A DNA stretch of 64,000 nucleotides, taken from Ulota crispa (lineage: Eukaryota > Streptophyta > Bryopsida > Orthotrichales > Orthotrichaceae). The stretch covers positions 870,501-934,500 of the forward strand of contig OY987242.1 in NCBI GenBank assembly GCA_963920765.1. Direction: 5' to 3'. The translations under genes and the position numbers were made by a program. The notes under the pieces were generated by a model that did no database searches, was not told where the DNA came from, and saw only the letters and a program-made list of their open reading frames with translations. Position 1 is the stretch's first letter, and each line of letters begins with the position of its first letter. Below are positions 36,110 to 47,777 of this stretch, in pieces.

Positions 36110-37440
36110 AGGTAGCAACACCCATAAGTGTGAAACTAAGGGTTTTGGAGTAGGAAAACCAATTGACTAACTTTGAAAAAAAATTGTAAGTTAGCAAGAG
36201 GAAACTAAAAATATTGGCATCAATTTCAAAGTTTCAATTGCAAGCATTTGTTCACAAAGATTTTCCAAAGTCCAAACTCACTAAAATTGCATAGTAGTAT
36301 GTAGGAGATGCTAAAAACAACGCAATGGGGCACTCAAAACCGTCATGTAAGTCACCTACAACCATCACTTTGTCACCCATAATCATCACTTTGTCACTCA
36401 TAACCATCACTTAACCCCTAAAGGACCATTGTCCCTACGGGGGACAAATGGGATTTTGGGCATGTACCTACGGCCTCAATTTTTGTTCTAATTTTTTGAA
36501 ACTTTTTTTGAAGATAAAAAAACACATTAGCTTTTGGGGAATATAATTTTTATTCCAATTGATGCCAAGGAACAAAAGTTATGCCCAAATAAGCACAAAT
36601 TTGGGGACTAGGGGCAGCAAAAAAAATTCTCATAAAAACTTGAAAAAAAAATTTAATTTTTTTTTCTTATAGATTATATCTTTATCTACATCTGAAGCTT
36701 TGATTCATTCCATTTGGACTAGTTATGAGAAAGTTATGGACAATCTTGTTTTTCAGGCAACTCAAGTATCTTCTTAAAAAAATAACTTATAAACTTCATT
36801 TTTGAATGCAAGTTCAACATTTTTTCAAAAAAAATTATTGGAGAGGGTGAATTTTGCTTTCTAGAACAATCTCACCATTGGGATTATTGCGTTTCAATTC
36901 CATTGCAAGGTTATTAGCAATTTAAGTTTTTGTTCAATCTTATACCTTCTTCTACCTAATGTTTTTTTAAAGAATGAAAGTTAAATATTCTCTTTTTAAA
37001 ATTTTCCCCAAGATTCCCAATGCACTTTCCCACCATGAAAAAATAGAATTCCAAACTCTGTGGTGCAAAAATTTTAAGTTAAAAATGTTCAAAGTTAAAA
37101 ATCTAGTCAAGCAAGGTGCAAAAAAAGTTTTTTTTACACTTTAAATGCATATATCTTCCAATTTGTGCGGCCAAAGTTCTTGGGTTTTGTATGACACATT
37201 CTTATAGTAGTTTAGCACAAGATCCTATGGTCAGATATGCAAAAATGCTTGATTTTCAAACTTTTTACTCTTTGCCATTGAGGTGGCAATTTTGAGTGTC
37301 TTTTGACAAAATAAAGGCCACGGTCCTTTAGGGGTTAAGTACCCATAACCAATTTTTTTAACATACAGTATGACAATCATTGACACTAATACAATAGGTC
37401 TTGGGGATGGAGACACCCACGGGGAGGAGTGCTCCTACCT
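36110..37440. mobile_element. CACCCATAAG MITE interrupted by a TTAA element, left arm
   Basis: The left end GGTAGCAACACCCATAAGTG with GGGTTTTGGAGTAGG matches 29698; the right end is GGAGTGCTCCTACCTTA. The TTAA element 36411-37338 sits in its CACCCATAACCATCA tract. Mirror copy 43193-44523. Confidence 0.65.
36411..37338. mobile_element. TTAA element, CCCCTAAAGGACCATTG subfamily, left arm
   Basis: Starts TTAA-CCCCTAAAGGACCATTG and ends CACGGTCCTTTAGGGG-TTAA, 928 bp. The subterminal GGGGGACAAATGGGATTTTG matches the 12678 and 49384 copies. Mirror copy 43295-44222. Confidence 0.85.
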
Positions 37441-37630
37441 TAGATCATGAACAGTTGTGATGGTTCTAGCTCTTTCTGGATTATATAATGTACGTATTCG
37501 CAATATTTTGTTTTAATCTACATTTTCATGTTCATGTAGTATATACCAAGTTTTGTTAATCTTATTTATATTTTTTGATCTCATTTTTGTTTCAAAAGCT
37601 AAGCAACGATGAAAAAGTTGAGATGCCTTC

Positions 37631-38293
37631 TTGCAATGGCTTGCTGAATCAGTTCACAGCAAATGGGAAAAACAATTTAGAAATGGTGGCGGCAATCTAT
37701 ATGTTGCCACCGTAGATGACTTTGTCCAAGCATTTCTGCAAGTGGTCCAATATCACTGCTTTTTGCTAGGTGATCATGGTGGCCATAGTCCTAGTAAAGA
37801 GAAACTTCAAATGAGACTTGCTCATCAAACTGCGGTGTGCATAGGTGACCCTTCCAAGGTAGCAAGGGCTATGAATGAAGTTCTAGGTGTAGATGAATTT
37901 TGTACCTGGACACCTCATTTGGAAGGAGAAGAGATTTTTGGATCCCTCAAATGGAAGGCAGAGGTTCCTCTTGGTTTTGAATGTGAGTCACATTGGCCTG
38001 ACAAGGTGAAATTTTCCAGTCCTAGAATTGAGCTAAGAAGTGCTCACTGTTTCAATCAAACTAGCAACCTTCAGTCTAAACCTGAAGAGTCACCAATCCT
38101 AATTCTTGGTGTTGCAGTTGATTTGCCTCCTAGGCCTACTCCAAATTGCTCACCCGATTCTTCTATAGCACATGTCACCAACATTCAACAGAGTGCTTGC
38201 AATGAGACTAAATGGCACATTGCTCAATTGCCTAGCAATTTTGATTTGGAGAGTAGCACAAACACTCCAAGTGTGGCTCCTAGATTTCCTTGA
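37631..38293 (+). CDS. Unrecognised 220-codon ORF in left arm
   Basis: The frame stays open from about 37622 (just after an in-frame TGA) to TGA at 38291-38293; it has no good ATG near its start, so it may be an internal-to-terminal exon (acceptor-like TTGAG at 37621). The sequence is not low-complexity: WLAESVHSKWEKQF, GGGNLYVATVDDFVQAFL, FLLGDHGGHSPSKEK, EEIFGSLKWKAEVPLGFECE, then a Pro/Ser-rich tail. I do not recognise the family. It could be a fragment of a host gene captured by the element or a transposon-encoded protein. Composition is less AT-biased than the surrounding arm. Identical copy at 42340-43002. Confidence 0.4.
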   Translation: MQWLAESVHSKWEKQFRNGGGNLYVATVDDFVQAFLQVVQYHCFLLGDHGGHSPSKEKLQMRLAHQTAVCIGDPSKVARAMNEVLGVDEFCTWTPHLEGEEIFGSLKWKAEVPLGFECESHWPDKVKFSSPRIELRSAHCFNQTSNLQSKPEESPILILGVAVDLPPRPTPNCSPDSSIAHVTNIQQSACNETKWHIAQLPSNFDLESSTNTPSVAPRFP

Positions 38294-38808
38294 TTGTAGG
38301 CAGTTTTTCTTTCCTATCTTTGTTGCCTTCTAATTGTGCTAACTTTCATTTTCTTTGGTGTTTGCCATAGTTCCTACCAAGGATTTTATTGTTATTACCG
38401 CATTTACATATAATATTTCCATCACCCTCTTTGCCCTTATCAATTTTGTTGATTTCTATATTTGGACATATGCCTTCATTACTTCTCTAATCAATATTGT
38501 GTATGTTTGAATTTTTTTAAAAATTCCACTATTCATTTCTAAATTCCAATTATTCATATGCTGAACTTTGTTATGTTTTGTGATCTTTGTGAATTTCAAA
38601 TATTTTTATTCTTCTGTTTGAGTTAGTCAAATTCAATTTTGCTCTTGTATTTTTATTTGAAAATGGGAATTCAAATAGTCAAATTTGCAAGAAAATATGC
38701 GCACGGTCTTGGGGTACTTCTCCACAGTCATAGATGTATTCATTTTTCTGTCAAAATTTCATGCTCACGGCTCACGGCTCACAGAGTTACGCTCACGGAT
38801 TAGCATTT

Positions 38809-40077
38809 TTCTGTAACGGATTTGAAAGGAGAAGGAAATCAATGTTCACAAATGAATGCAACAAATAAGTATTGAAAGAAAAGACTGGTAATAAGTTGGA
38901 GAAAGACTTGCAAGGTGAATTCAAGTTTAGATTTTACAAATTATATGATGATTGTATTTTGGTGTTTGCCTTGGTTTTTGTAGTTTTCTTTTTGGAGTTT
39001 ATTCCATGTTTATTTGTGAAATACTAGTTTCCAAGAAGGTTGTTGGGACATTCAACATTCACCAAATGTTGTCGCCCGTTGTGGATGTCTTGTGGTGTTA
39101 GTGATTTAAGTTTTTAACTCTAGAAGTATAAATTTATGAATATTTGCCTTGTTTTGTCTATTGTTTACCAATTTCCATTTGTTGTTCACTAAAAAAATAA
39201 AAAAATGATGAAAAAATTAAAGTAAAACTTCCAAGTAGTGTAGGGGCGCACCCATAAGCGTGGAAATTAGGGTTTTGGAGTAGGTAAAACAATTGACTAA
39301 CTTTGAAAAAAATACTGTAAGTTAGGAAATGGAAACCAAAAATATTGGCATCAGTTTCAAGGTTCCAACTACAAGCATTTGTTCACAAAGGATTTTTAAA
39401 GTCCAAAATCACTGAAGTTGTAAGAATCGTGTGTAAGAGATGCTAAAAACAAGGCTTGTTGGTTCTTAAATAGTGAGATAGGTACTCAAAACTGTCATGG
39501 AGTCACTCACAACCATCACTTTGTCACCCACAACTATCACTTCAATACCCATAACCACCCTGATTTTGTAAATGACGCCCATGGGTGCGGCTACCTTACA
39601 TGGGATTGCATTGTGAGAGTTACAGGCACAACATCCAACTTGTTTTGAAATAGGATAAATGCATTTGCAAACAATCAATAGTATACCCATTTAATATGAA
39701 TACAACAACAAATAATTTCATACAAATGACTAACTATTAAATGTAATTTTAACCCCTAAATGCCCAAGGATGCTTTTTTCATTTTTGGAAGATAGTTTTG
39801 AAGCTTTTGAATTGTCCTTTCAAAATCATTGGTAGACATCAAAGCAAAATTGTAACCGTACAATCTTAAACTTCAAGGCTTCTAGATGGGGCTACCAAAA
39901 ATCCAAAATGGCCACGTGTATTTAAGATATTTGTGATTCAATGTGGATGAGTATGAAATTTTTTCTTTTTTTGAAGTTGCCCACAAGTTCTAATGCAATT
40001 TGGCAACATATGGATACAAAGTAGGAAACAACCCCTAAGGGTACTCTAGTGTTTATGTTTGTTACTTGAAAATAGGG
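38809..40077. other. Spacer between the two inverted arms (1,269 bp)
   Basis: Unique relative to the arms. Contains one CACCCATAAG MITE (39240-39600) and the left part of a TTAA element starting at 39749 that matches the 16390 element in reverse and is cut off by the right arm. The same spacer appears again at 40556-41824 in the same orientation because of the contig overlap. Confidence 0.8.
39240..39600. mobile_element. CACCCATAAGCG MITE in spacer
   Basis: Begins GTAGGGGCGCACCCATAAGCG and ends CCCATGGGTGCGGCTACCTTAC, an inverted pair; interior as in 29698-30105. Duplicate at 40987-41347 from the contig overlap. Confidence 0.8.
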
Positions 40078-40232
40078 AAATGCTAATCCGTGAGCGTAAC
40101 TCTGTGAGCCGTGAGCCGTGAGCATGAAATTTTGACAGAAAAATGAATACATCTATGACTGTGGAGAAGTACCCCAAGACCGTGCGCATATTTTCTTGCA
40201 AATTTGACTATTTGAATTCCCATTTTCAAATA

Positions 40233-40432
40233 NNNNNNNNNNNNNNNNNNNNNNNNNNNNNNNNNNNNNNNNNNNNNNNNNNNNNNNNNNNNNNNNNNNN
40301 NNNNNNNNNNNNNNNNNNNNNNNNNNNNNNNNNNNNNNNNNNNNNNNNNNNNNNNNNNNNNNNNNNNNNNNNNNNNNNNNNNNNNNNNNNNNNNNNNNNN
40401 NNNNNNNNNNNNNNNNNNNNNNNNNNNNNNNN
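40233..40432. other. Assembly gap, exactly 200 N
   Basis: A round-number run of N. The last 1,547 bases before it (38686-40232) reappear 1,747 bp further on (40433-41979), so the two contigs overlap and the gap is probably not real sequence. Confidence 0.97.
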
Positions 40433-41979
40433 TGCAAGAAAATATGCGCACGGTCTTGGGGTACTTCTCCACAGTCATAGATGTATTCATTTTTCTGTCA
40501 AAATTTCATGCTCACGGCTCACGGCTCACAGAGTTACGCTCACGGATTAGCATTTTTCTGTAACGGATTTGAAAGGAGAAGGAAATCAATGTTCACAAAT
40601 GAATGCAACAAATAAGTATTGAAAGAAAAGACTGGTAATAAGTTGGAGAAAGACTTGCAAGGTGAATTCAAGTTTAGATTTTACAAATTATATGATGATT
40701 GTATTTTGGTGTTTGCCTTGGTTTTTGTAGTTTTCTTTTTGGAGTTTATTCCATGTTTATTTGTGAAATACTAGTTTCCAAGAAGGTTGTTGGGACATTC
40801 AACATTCACCAAATGTTGTCGCCCGTTGTGGATGTCTTGTGGTGTTAGTGATTTAAGTTTTTAACTCTAGAAGTATAAATTTATGAATATTTGCCTTGTT
40901 TTGTCTATTGTTTACCAATTTCCATTTGTTGTTCACTAAAAAAATAAAAAAATGATGAAAAAATTAAAGTAAAACTTCCAAGTAGTGTAGGGGCGCACCC
41001 ATAAGCGTGGAAATTAGGGTTTTGGAGTAGGTAAAACAATTGACTAACTTTGAAAAAAATACTGTAAGTTAGGAAATGGAAACCAAAAATATTGGCATCA
41101 GTTTCAAGGTTCCAACTACAAGCATTTGTTCACAAAGGATTTTTAAAGTCCAAAATCACTGAAGTTGTAAGAATCGTGTGTAAGAGATGCTAAAAACAAG
41201 GCTTGTTGGTTCTTAAATAGTGAGATAGGTACTCAAAACTGTCATGGAGTCACTCACAACCATCACTTTGTCACCCACAACTATCACTTCAATACCCATA
41301 ACCACCCTGATTTTGTAAATGACGCCCATGGGTGCGGCTACCTTACATGGGATTGCATTGTGAGAGTTACAGGCACAACATCCAACTTGTTTTGAAATAG
41401 GATAAATGCATTTGCAAACAATCAATAGTATACCCATTTAATATGAATACAACAACAAATAATTTCATACAAATGACTAACTATTAAATGTAATTTTAAC
41501 CCCTAAATGCCCAAGGATGCTTTTTTCATTTTTGGAAGATAGTTTTGAAGCTTTTGAATTGTCCTTTCAAAATCATTGGTAGACATCAAAGCAAAATTGT
41601 AACCGTACAATCTTAAACTTCAAGGCTTCTAGATGGGGCTACCAAAAATCCAAAATGGCCACGTGTATTTAAGATATTTGTGATTCAATGTGGATGAGTA
41701 TGAAATTTTTTCTTTTTTTGAAGTTGCCCACAAGTTCTAATGCAATTTGGCAACATATGGATACAAAGTAGGAAACAACCCCTAAGGGTACTCTAGTGTT
41801 TATGTTTGTTACTTGAAAATAGGGAAATGCTAATCCGTGAGCGTAACTCTGTGAGCCGTGAGCCGTGAGCATGAAATTTTGACAGAAAAATGAATACATC
41901 TATGACTGTGGAGAAGTACCCCAAGACCGTGCGCATATTTTCTTGCAAATTTGACTATTTGAATTCCCATTTTCAAATA
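40433..41979. repeat. Direct duplicate of 38686-40232 (contig overlap)
   Basis: Same orientation, constant offset 1,747. By eye no difference was seen; peptides from both copies are identical. It includes the end of the left arm, the spacer and the first 155 bp of the right arm. Confidence 0.9.
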
Positions 41980-42339
41980 AAAATACAAGAGCAAAATTGA
42001 ATTTGACTAACTCAAACAGAAGAATAAAAATATTTGAAATTCACAAAGATCACAAAACATAACAAAGTTCAGCATATGAATAATTGGAATTTAGAAATGA
42101 ATAGTGGAATTTTTAAAAAAATTCAAACATACACAATATTGATTAGAGAAGTAATGAAGGCATATGTCCAAATATAGAAATCAACAAAATTGATAAGGGC
42201 AAAGAGGGTGATGGAAATATTATATGTAAATGCGGTAATAACAATAAAATCCTTGGTAGGAACTATGGCAAACACCAAAGAAAATGAAAGTTAGCACAAT
42301 TAGAAGGCAACAAAGATAGGAAAGAAAAACTGCCTACAA

Positions 42340-43002
42340 TCAAGGAAATCTAGGAGCCACACTTGGAGTGTTTGTGCTACTCTCCAAATCAAAATTGCTA
42401 GGCAATTGAGCAATGTGCCATTTAGTCTCATTGCAAGCACTCTGTTGAATGTTGGTGACATGTGCTATAGAAGAATCGGGTGAGCAATTTGGAGTAGGCC
42501 TAGGAGGCAAATCAACTGCAACACCAAGAATTAGGATTGGTGACTCTTCAGGTTTAGACTGAAGGTTGCTAGTTTGATTGAAACAGTGAGCACTTCTTAG
42601 CTCAATTCTAGGACTGGAAAATTTCACCTTGTCAGGCCAATGTGACTCACATTCAAAACCAAGAGGAACCTCTGCCTTCCATTTGAGGGATCCAAAAATC
42701 TCTTCTCCTTCCAAATGAGGTGTCCAGGTACAAAATTCATCTACACCTAGAACTTCATTCATAGCCCTTGCTACCTTGGAAGGGTCACCTATGCACACCG
42801 CAGTTTGATGAGCAAGTCTCATTTGAAGTTTCTCTTTACTAGGACTATGGCCACCATGATCACCTAGCAAAAAGCAGTGATATTGGACCACTTGCAGAAA
42901 TGCTTGGACAAAGTCATCTACGGTGGCAACATATAGATTGCCGCCACCATTTCTAAATTGTTTTTCCCATTTGCTGTGAACTGATTCAGCAAGCCATTGC
43001 AA
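42340..43002 (-). CDS. Unrecognised 220-codon ORF, mirror copy in right arm
   Basis: Identical at the protein level to the ORF at 37631-38293. Keeping two open, identical copies could reflect recent duplication or gene conversion rather than selection. Confidence 0.4.
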   Translation of the reverse strand: MQWLAESVHSKWEKQFRNGGGNLYVATVDDFVQAFLQVVQYHCFLLGDHGGHSPSKEKLQMRLAHQTAVCIGDPSKVARAMNEVLGVDEFCTWTPHLEGEEIFGSLKWKAEVPLGFECESHWPDKVKFSSPRIELRSAHCFNQTSNLQSKPEESPILILGVAVDLPPRPTPNCSPDSSIAHVTNIQQSACNETKWHIAQLPSNFDLESSTNTPSVAPRFP

Positions 43003-43294
43003 GAAGGCATCTCAACTTTTTCATCGTTGCTTAGCTTTTGAAACAAAAATGAGATCAAAAAATATAAATAAGATTAACAAAACTTGGTATATACTACATG
43101 AACATGAAAATGTAGATTAAAACAAAATATTGCGAATACGTACATTATATAATCCAGAAAGAGCTAGAACCATCACAACTGTTCATGATCTAAGGTAGGA
43201 GCACTCCTCCCCGTGGGTGTCTCCATCCCCAAGACCTATTGTATTAGTGTCAATGATTGTCATACTGTATGTTAAAAAAATTGGTTATGGGTAC

Positions 43295-44222
43295 TTAACC
43301 CCTAAAGGACCGTGGCCTTTATTTTGTCAAAAGACACTCAAAATTGCCACCTCAATGGCAAAGAGTAAAAAGTTTGAAAATCAAGCATTTTTGCATATCT
43401 GACCATAGGATCTTGTGCTAAACTACTATAAGAATGTGTCATACAAAACCCAAGAACTTTGGCCGCACAAATTGGAAGATATATGCATTTAAAGTGTAAA
43501 AAAAACTTTTTTTGCACCTTGCTTGACTAGATTTTTAACTTTGAACATTTTTAACTTAAAATTTTTGCACCACAGAGTTTGGAATTCTATTTTTTCATGG
43601 TGGGAAAGTGCATTGGGAATCTTGGGGAAAATTTTAAAAAGAGAATATTTAACTTTCATTCTTTAAAAAAACATTAGGTAGAAGAAGGTATAAGATTGAA
43701 CAAAAACTTAAATTGCTAATAACCTTGCAATGGAATTGAAACGCAATAATCCCAATGGTGAGATTGTTCTAGAAAGCAAAATTCACCCTCTCCAATAATT
43801 TTTTTTGAAAAAATGTTGAACTTGCATTCAAAAATGAAGTTTATAAGTTATTTTTTTAAGAAGATACTTGAGTTGCCTGAAAAACAAGATTGTCCATAAC
43901 TTTCTCATAACTAGTCCAAATGGAATGAATCAAAGCTTCAGATGTAGATAAAGATATAATCTATAAGAAAAAAAAATTAAATTTTTTTTTCAAGTTTTTA
44001 TGAGAATTTTTTTTGCTGCCCCTAGTCCCCAAATTTGTGCTTATTTGGGCATAACTTTTGTTCCTTGGCATCAATTGGAATAAAAATTATATTCCCCAAA
44101 AGCTAATGTGTTTTTTTATCTTCAAAAAAAGTTTCAAAAAATTAGAACAAAAATTGAGGCCGTAGGTACATGCCCAAAATCCCATTTGTCCCCCGTAGGG
44201 ACAATGGTCCTTTAGGGGTTAA
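43295..44222. mobile_element. TTAA element CCCCTAAAGGACC subfamily, mirror copy
   Basis: Reverse complement of 36411-37338, with TTAA at both ends. It sits inside the mirror MITE 43193-44523. Confidence 0.85.
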
Positions 44223-44963
44223 GTGATGGTTATGAGTGACAAAGTGATGATTATGGGTGACAAAGTGATGGTTGTAGGTGACTTACATGACGGTTTTGAG
44301 TGCCCCATTGCGTTGTTTTTAGCATCTCCTACATACTACTATGCAATTTTAGTGAGTTTGGACTTTGGAAAATCTTTGTGAACAAATGCTTGCAATTGAA
44401 ACTTTGAAATTGATGCCAATATTTTTAGTTTCCTCTTGCTAACTTACAATTTTTTTTCAAAGTTAGTCAATTGGTTTTCCTACTCCAAAACCCTTAGTTT
44501 CACACTTATGGGTGTTGCTACCTTACTGCACATGTTTTCAACATTTGGCACCAAAAGACTAGAAAAAGTCTTGAAGATCATGAAATTAAACTAGATCTAC
44601 TTGGATTAGAAATAGTGCAATTGGGAACATAGTGACAAGCTAATATTAGGATCATTTAGATCCTTGATCAAATCAGTCAAGAGAGACGAATAGTAAACTC
44701 AAATTTATAAAAAAAATCATCTGTACTGCCTGACCAAGGCATAGCTTCAATATCGGAAGATAAAAAATAATGAAAAAAACCAAGATAAAATGAAAACCCG
44801 ATTTGGGCCTTTGGTGCCAAATGAGCATCTAGCAGCATGAGTGCATGAATAAAAAACAACAAGCTTTGGTGCCGAAGGCTCAGTTCAGCTCCATATTTGC
44901 TAAAGGAAGATTGCCAAACTTTTAAAAGCAATTATGACTGAACCAGGCTGAACATTCTCTCCT

Positions 44964-46747
44964 TTAACCCTTTAAGGACCACGCGACCATATCTTGGTCG
45001 CTGGGAGTGGTTTTTGGCTTGTAGGTTGAAATCGCTCAATAATTTGGAATTTTGTCTTGAAGTACGCATGTGATCACAAGAATTTTGCATCCATCTAAAA
45101 AAATAACAATGCAATTGGGTATGTGAGTTGATAAATAATGGTGTTCATACAACATGGCTTCAAAATACGTATCCATTTTTTGTCAAAGATGGATCAAAGC
45201 AACAACACAATACATCAAGTATGCAAGAAGAATGTCAACTTTCAATTGCACAATCTTAAAAAAATTCAAATTGCTTAAGAAATACGCTTGTATTGTTTTC
45301 ATATACGGTAGTAGTATAATTGTAGTATTTGAAGATTTATTGAAATGTTGTTTTCATTTTGGCTTTAAAATTTGTCATCCTACATTTAAGACCAATTCTT
45401 GATTGTTTTCACCAGTTGGATTTTCCAAAATAATTATCAAATTTCTTGTAAAACCGTTTTAGGGTAGCAAAGAAAGTGGGTTTTTCGACCCTTTTTGTCC
45501 ACTTAGCTACACCTTGTGATTGCTGTTTTTGTCTATTTTGTGTGAAACTAGTCTTGTTGGAAAGGTGGGAAACCCTGCTTTCTAGAAATGTAAGGCTCTT
45601 CTCAATCAAAGCTTGCATGAAAGGTTAACGTTCAAAACTAAACAAGAATGAAACACAAGAGGTTTTCCGCATACGGCTCACTCAATCATTATAATATTTC
45701 ACCTCCAATTGTAGATCTAGCTGAAATTTTGGTGCTCTACAATAAACAAGGTGTACTTCCCATTTGTACGGTTGGATGATTGAAAATGGGTCCATATTTG
45801 AGTCAATTCCAAATCTAAGCTTACAGCCAAGGTCCGGGAAGAACCGACCGCTAGTATAAGATTAGCTGACTTAGATTGAGATTTGGCCGATTCGAATTTA
45901 AGTCGTTAGGTTGTAAAACCAAAGGCAATGAAAATAAGATAGAAACTAACCGGGTAATAAAAAAAAACATGAAGGAAAATTATCTGCTCTTTTTCAAGAT
46001 GGGTAGGAAATTGACCGGAAGAAAATACAAGAAACCGGATATTAGAGGATCTTCAAAGGATATGTCCAGATTTTAGTTGACAAAATCAAGGATAGCTAAT
46101 CATCAATGGTAGTATAAGTTCAACACTTTAAGGCCAGCCACTGGAGCCTAGAGTTGCAAAGGCTCTTGACCTATTCCTGCCTTTAAACCACTAGGTGATT
46201 CCATTTTAGCCTATTCATGATACCATTTGCAAATAAGTGCCAGCAAGTAATCTCTCTATTTCTCTCTTCCAGCAAGTAGGATTTTTTTAAATTGCAAATG
46301 TGAGCTTTGTACATTAGTAAAGCTGAGTATCTTTTCCTCAACTAATGAAGAGTTTCTAGGTTTAACGTTTGCTATAGACATTACATTGTTTATAGATATT
46401 ATGTATGTATATGTCTTTGTTATTTTTGAAATCTTTTGAGGATTTTGGTTGATTTAAGTCAAATATAGAAGGAAATTTAGTTGATTCATATCCCACATGA
46501 AAGAAAAATCAGCCGATCTGTACATAAGACAAAAGGAAATTTAGCCGCTTAAAATTTGGTACCAAAGGAAATTGACCACTTTCCCTATGTGCAAAAAGGC
46601 AAAAACCAATCTCAAACAATGTTCAGCCAAACATACTCTTGAGTAATCGGCTTTTAGCTAAAATTTTTGAAATATTTCTTGGACCCTGCTTACAACTCCT
46701 ATTTTCAGTGGATGTTGTGAAAACGGGTGTGGTCGTTAAAGGGTTAA
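44964..46747. mobile_element. TTAA element CCCTTTAACGACC subfamily, mirror copy
   Basis: Reverse complement of 33886-35669 apart from the base at 45856. Confidence 0.75.
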
Positions 46748-47480
46748 GGGGATATTAATATCATTTTGTATGGTCCAAGTATCCGATAAGACTCCGGTAT
46801 TTTCTTATTTCAAGGGCCCCCAAGTTCCCCAACTCTTGCTCCCTTTGCTTCTTGCTTCTCACTATTTTAACGACTTTAGATTTACTTTTCTTTTTTATTT
46901 ATTTGTTTGTTTATTTTGAAAACCTTATGTCAGTGCCAAAGGCTCAGTTTAAAATGGATGATCATTAGAATAATCTTTTTTTACATCTTTGCCAATAAAA
47001 AAATGCAAACTTCCTATTGATGATTTCAAGCCAGGTCTTCTTGCCTTCGGCGCCAAATGTCAAACAAGAGCTGCCTTAATGTGCTGCACATGTCGGCAAC
47101 CAAATCAAGCCGCCGTCACTTTACCCAACAATTGTCAATTCTTGTCTTTGTTTTTGTAGTTAGGAATACATGAGAACTTTGATCTTTGTCTTGGAAGGTG
47201 TCAAATTTTGGTAGGCTCCTATTCCCTTTGGTGCCAAAGGTCAAGCGCTTGGTGTCGCAACCTCCACCATTTGGCTGGTTGCGAAGAGGAGTGCTGATGC
47301 CACGCTCAGCAGTTTCTCAGCCGTGATTTGTTGCTTTCCAACGATCGGTTGCCTTAATGTTGCTTTAGATTTCTAGAATATTTTGCTCGTGCAACCAACC
47401 TTTCACTACTAATTGCGATCACTATTGTGACTCTCGATGCCAACATGAGGCTTTTGGGTCCCTTGGCCATTGCCTAAATT

Positions 47481-47777
47481 TTGTTTTTCTTGCATTCCCT
47501 TTTAATGAAGTCAGGATTTCTTATTATTATAGTATCTCTTTGTCTGCTTCATGTATGTATTTCCGCTAGGGCTCTTATGTTATTTCTTATCTTTGGTGGT
47601 TTTTTTGGTTGCAAGCTTGCAGCTACAGGATGCCGCAACGGAGCTATTTCAATAGTTGTTTTGGAGGACAACATCAACATTGATTTCAATGTCACAGAGA
47701 AGCTTCTCGGGTGGCTAAATACATTGAAGCCTGGCGGATTAAGATATGGGAGTTTGGCTTTCTTTCCCATTTCATAG
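47481..47777 (+). CDS. Unrecognised 98-codon ORF, mirror copy in right arm
   Basis: Identical to the ORF at 32856-33152; see that entry for its features. Confidence 0.3.
   Translation: MFFLHSLLMKSGFLIIIVSLCLLHVCISARALMLFLIFGGFFGCKLAATGCRNGAISIVVLEDNINIDFNVTEKLLGWLNTLKPGGLRYGSLAFFPIS

Larger units (their letters stand above)
31376..38811. mobile_element. MULE-like element, left copy (7.44 kb), with 10-bp target duplication
   Basis: A perfect 10-bp direct repeat, TGTAACGGAT, flanks it at 31366-31375 and 38812-38821, the length expected for Mutator-like insertion. The termini are inverted: the right end read inward is GAAAAATGCTAATCCGTGAG followed by CGTAACT and tandem GTGAGCC units; the left end carries GGGGCTACTTCCTGAGCATA then GGGAGCCGTGAGCC. 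Inside are a TTAA element (33886-35669), a CACCCATAAG MITE (36110-37440) with a second TTAA element in it (36411-37338), and two unrecognised ORFs. I saw no transposase. Bases 31420-38808 are repeated in inverted orientation at 41825-49213. Confidence 0.85.

Noticed and set aside
40083..40550. Open frames of about 135 codons spanning the gap on both strands
   Set aside because: They are open only because N is read as any base; their ends are the terminal repeats of the MULE-like elements.
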